DNA of 7,621 bases from Candidatus Woesearchaeota archaeon (lineage in GTDB: Archaea; Nanobdellota; Nanobdellia; Woesearchaeales; JAGWAF01). A program made the position numbers and the translations under genes. Shown here piece after piece: positions 5,635-7,621 of the stretch. The notes beneath the pieces were generated by a model, which saw only the letters and a program-made list of their open reading frames with translations, was not told the origin of the DNA and searched no databases. The stretch is from positions 1 to 7,621 of the forward strand of contig JAFGCE010000008.1 of NCBI GenBank assembly GCA_016932755.1, in the 5' to 3' direction. How positions within the stretch are numbered: the stretch's first letter is position 1; each line of letters begins with the position of its first letter.

Positions 5635-7119
5635 TTAACTCAAAGCAACAGAGATAGTCATGTTATTATTTGTTTCGTTTGTTTCGTTAATCTGGCTGTC
5701 ATAGTCAACAGCAGCAGTTGCGTTTATTGTTATGTTTGACAGTGTGAAGTTAAAGTAGAATACAGTTGTAGTGTTCTGTCCGTTAAGGGTGAAATACTGC
5801 AGCCCGGTTTCTGTATTCATTCGCGTTCCGTTTTCAAAAGCATAAATCTTGAATGTTTTTGTCTCGTTTACAGTATCAGCTCCTCCAATCTCAACCTCCA
5901 GCTGTGAGCTTTTCTTGTCCATTGACTCAATATACAGGTCAGGACCCTCTATGCAGGTTCCTGCACAGCAGTAGTCTGTGTCAAGCACTTCATACAAGTC
6001 ACCGTCGCAGCTTCCATATGAAGGTGGGCAGTCATCGCCTATCTCACTGCAGTCAGTCAGTGTATGGCTGCATGCCTTCGGGCTTCCTGAGCAGACATCA
6101 TCTGTTGTTATATTTCCGTCATCGCAGTCATTGTCGTCATCGCACTGGTCAGCTTCCATGTGCGTGCAGTGGGCTGATACAGTCCCTGCTCCAAGGCACA
6201 AGTCAAGAGTGTTGTTGTTTCCGTCATCGCAGTCTGAATTTGATGTGCATCCTTCAAGCTCAACACAGCTGTGGTTCAAAGCAGCCTGTCCTGATGGGCA
6301 AGCCAGCGGAATGCAGAAATTGTTCTCGCATTTCTCGTCATTTGCGCATGCTGTGCTGTTGCAGCATTCGTGCTCAATGCACACCCCGCTGACCCTGTAC
6401 TGGCAGTATCCGCATTCTTCAACGCAGACATTTTCATCGCAGACAAGCCCCGGCAGGCAGTCTGCCTCTGAACAGCATTCAAAGTCGAAGCAGCTGTGGT
6501 TTTCAGCGTACTGGCAGAACTCGCACTGCACAGGAACGCATTCATGGTTCATGCATTCCCTGTCAGTTGCGCAGTCTTCATCTGCACAGCATCCATAATC
6601 AGCGCATGCATGGTTCTGGAGATACTGGCACTCGCCGCAGACAGGCTCAGCGCATGCATGGTCTCCGCCGCAGGTCTGGTCTCCAATGCAGCCTGTGTCT
6701 TCGCAGCAGGTTTCTGCTGTCTCTCCTTTTTCAACAATTCCATTTCCGCACACAGGTCTTGTGAAAATCCAGAATGCTAAAACAGCAATGACAAGAATGA
6801 CTGCTGCAGCAGCTGCAGCAATTATGATAATCTTCTTTTTTCCGGGATACTGCGCTTTTTCAGCAGGCTTTTGTGGTGCAGTTTGCATTGGCTGCTGGGG
6901 CTGCTGCGGCTGTGCCTGAGGCTGGGCTGGCTGTGCTTCAGGATAAATCCCTTCCTGTATTTTTTGCTCTGCAGATGCGCTTCTCTGGACAAAATCAAAA
7001 GTGTCGCTTATGTCCTGTGGATTGTAGTTGTACTGCTTTAGAAAATCAACAATCTGCTGTTTGGAATAACCTTGCTGAATATAGTTCTGAATATATCCAA
7101 CAAGGTCATTATTTATCAT
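5635..7119 (-). CDS. Cysteine-rich membrane-anchored surface protein with CARDB-like C-terminal domain
   Basis: Domain order over 494 residues: a cytoplasmic helical segment (4-46), like short N-terminal motifs I associate with DPANN membrane proteins; a Pro/Gln/Ala-rich linker (58-92); Lys residues and one membrane helix (97-119); a cysteine-rich ectodomain (124-390); and a C-terminal Ig-like domain (392-494) resembling CARDB adhesion modules, with GPDLYIES at its start and INETNETNNNMT near its end. No signal-peptidase site is visible, so it should stay anchored with the C-terminus outside. There are 46 cysteines, all after the membrane helix, three tandem 37-38-residue repeats (161-273) and two CDDGN motifs (297, 332). 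Fourteen N-glycosylation sequons are present. Adhesion or cell contact is a guess from the domains. It lies 33 bases after the Lrp gene and starts behind GAGGTGA. Confidence 0.85.
   Translation of the reverse strand: MINNDLVGYIQNYIQQGYSKQQIVDFLKQYNYNPQDISDTFDFVQRSASAEQKIQEGIYPEAQPAQPQAQPQQPQQPMQTAPQKPAEKAQYPGKKKIIIIAAAAAAVILVIAVLAFWIFTRPVCGNGIVEKGETAETCCEDTGCIGDQTCGGDHACAEPVCGECQYLQNHACADYGCCADEDCATDRECMNHECVPVQCEFCQYAENHSCFDFECCSEADCLPGLVCDENVCVEECGYCQYRVSGVCIEHECCNSTACANDEKCENNFCIPLACPSGQAALNHSCVELEGCTSNSDCDDGNNNTLDLCLGAGTVSAHCTHMEADQCDDDNDCDDGNITTDDVCSGSPKACSHTLTDCSEIGDDCPPSYGSCDGDLYEVLDTDYCCAGTCIEGPDLYIESMDKKSSQLEVEIGGADTVNETKTFKIYAFENGTRMNTETGLQYFTLNGQNTTTVFYFNFTLSNITINATAAVDYDSQINETNETNNNMTISVALS
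6301..6639 (-). repeat. Three tandem 37-38-codon cysteine repeats within the surface protein gene
   Basis: Residues 161-198, 199-235 and 236-273 share CxxCQY, then a Cys eight residues later, a CC pair (177/178, 215/216, 252/253), and single Cys at regular spacing before the next unit. The units differ clearly in other residues, so the array is old rather than a recent duplication. A degenerate earlier unit with CC at 138/139 and a later one at 274-308 may extend it. Confidence 0.75.
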
Positions 7120-7123
7120 CTAT

Positions 7124-7130
7124 TCACCTC
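7124..7130 (-). promoter_or_regulatory. Strong ribosome-binding site of the surface protein gene
   Basis: GAGGTGA on the minus strand, four bases before the ATG at 7119, is the best match to the archaeal anti-Shine-Dalgarno sequence in the window. It fixes the start and fits translation from within a polycistronic message. No well-placed TATA box lies in the 33 bases after the Lrp stop codon. Confidence 0.75.
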
Positions 7131-7152
7131 TTTTTTATTTAACTTGATTAAT

Positions 7153-7602
7153 TTACGTCTCAACAAATTCTGTCTTGATTTGCTTGAGCGATGTTACGGA
7201 TATTGTTTTTGTGAATCCGTATTTTTTGATTGCGTGCTTGACAAATTCGTAATACTCGTCAATATCCTTTGTTCTTAGCTTGACCAAAAGTTCGTATTCT
7301 CCTGTGCAGATATCTACGCTCTCGACTCTAGGGTCTTTTGCAATAAGCTTGGCAACCTCTTCAGGGTCGCCGTATTTTTCCTGCACAAGATTAATCATGA
7401 TATATGAGCAGTGCCCTTCATCAATTTTTTTGTAGTCAAAAACAGCCTTGTATGCCTTTATTGTGCCTTCCTGCTCCATCTTTTTTATGTTGTAATGGAT
7501 TGTTGTGGAAGGCTCGTGCAGTTTCTTTGCTATACGGGATATCTGGGGGGTGCAGAACCCTTTCTTGAACAAATCAATCAGTTTAGGCCTTATGTCTTTC
7601 AT
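7153..7602 (-). CDS. Lrp/AsnC-family transcriptional regulator
   Basis: The 149-residue length and layout are those of a complete Lrp/AsnC (feast/famine) regulator. A winged helix-turn-helix occupies about residues 5-56 (TPQISRIAKKL then PSTTIHYNIKKMEQEGTI, with FDYKKI as linker). An alpha/beta RAM effector domain follows at about 64-140, with the ligand-loop segment CTGEYELLVKLR (99-110). These proteins form dimers to octamers, bind amino acids or related small molecules, and activate or repress target genes, commonly including their own. The N-terminus is short, beginning nearly at helix 1, but the ATG at 7602 fits the usual size. It is the first gene of a likely operon with the surface protein and GNAT genes. 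The ligand and targets are unknown. Confidence 0.93.
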   Translation of the reverse strand: MKDIRPKLIDLFKKGFCTPQISRIAKKLHEPSTTIHYNIKKMEQEGTIKAYKAVFDYKKIDEGHCSYIMINLVQEKYGDPEEVAKLIAKDPRVESVDICTGEYELLVKLRTKDIDEYYEFVKHAIKKYGFTKTISVTSLKQIKTEFVET

Positions 7603-7606
7603 AAAA

Positions 7607-7621
7607 TTGAATAATATTCAA
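7607..7621. promoter_or_regulatory. 15-bp palindrome before the Lrp gene, candidate operator
   Basis: TTGAATA-A-TATTCAA is a perfect inverted repeat with 7-bp arms, ending four bases before the Lrp start codon and touching the window edge. Lrp/AsnC proteins bind palindromic AT-rich sites of about 13-15 bp and often control themselves. The site would cover the leader or transcription start. The AT-rich composition makes chance palindromes more likely than usual. Confidence 0.45.

Noticed and set aside
5853..6598. Two long plus-strand open frames (179 and 206 codons) opposite the surface protein
   Set aside because: They lie antisense to a well-supported cysteine-rich gene. Their Ser/His/Gln-rich composition is the mirror of its Cys/Asp/Glu codons, and neither has a promoter, ribosome site or recognisable domain.
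6301..6639. A CRISPR-like array
   Set aside because: The periodicity is about 111-114 bases, follows codon units and is strongly diverged at the DNA level, so it is a protein repeat.
7132..7155. A separate promoter for the surface protein gene just after the Lrp stop codon
   Set aside because: TTAAATAA at 7135-7142 would start transcription beyond the ATG at 7119, and the other AT-rich element would leave no room for the GAGGTGA site, so cotranscription with Lrp is more likely.

Overview
The window looks archaeal and most likely comes from a DPANN-type genome (Woesearchaeota/Pacearchaeota-like); the lineage is an inference. Supporting signs are AT-rich TATA boxes (TTTAAATA, TTTATATA) placed about 22 nt before several start codons (leaderless mRNAs), GGTGA-type ribosome sites elsewhere, a Dph2-family protein, an Lrp/AsnC regulator, very short or overlapping gene junctions, and a surface protein whose N-terminal helical motif I associate with these archaea.

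Layout. At the left edge (1-710, minus) is the N-terminal part of a PLP-dependent aminotransferase, cut by the window. Its promoter sits back to back with that of a plus-strand gene for a very acidic protein (849-1307). That protein has a dockerin/EF-hand-like calcium loop, and its 5' end looks abnormal. Next come two plus-strand genes overlapping by ATGA: a shortened Dph2-family protein (1345-1971) and a TIM-barrel sugar isomerase/AP-endonuclease-like protein (1968-2702). A U32-family protein (2735-3940) follows from its own promoter. It converges on and overlaps a membrane-anchored SppA protease (3924-4844, minus). A divergent promoter region then leads to an 85-residue beta-barrel protein (4913-5170, plus), which overlaps the end of a GNAT acetyltransferase (5160-5633, minus).

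The right third is a probable minus-strand operon: an Lrp/AsnC regulator (7602-7153), a large cysteine-rich surface protein anchored by an N-terminal membrane helix (7119-5635), and the GNAT gene one base later. A perfect 15-bp palindrome lies four bases before the regulator's ATG and could be its own operator.

The most interesting points are: (1) a Dph2-like protein missing the whole first domain and with it one of three iron-sulfur cysteine ligands, although promoter and start look intact; (2) a stand-alone small protein closely resembling the C-terminal domain of the U32 protein encoded about 1 kb away; (3) a 46-cysteine surface protein with three tandem ~38-residue repeats, CDDGN motifs and a CARDB-like domain packed with N-glycosylation sequons; (4) a constant 22-nt spacing from TATA box to ATG, which defines leaderless starts and suggests a start choice for sppA. 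I found no tRNA, rRNA, CRISPR or insertion sequence. No gene-free stretch exceeds about 140 bases.
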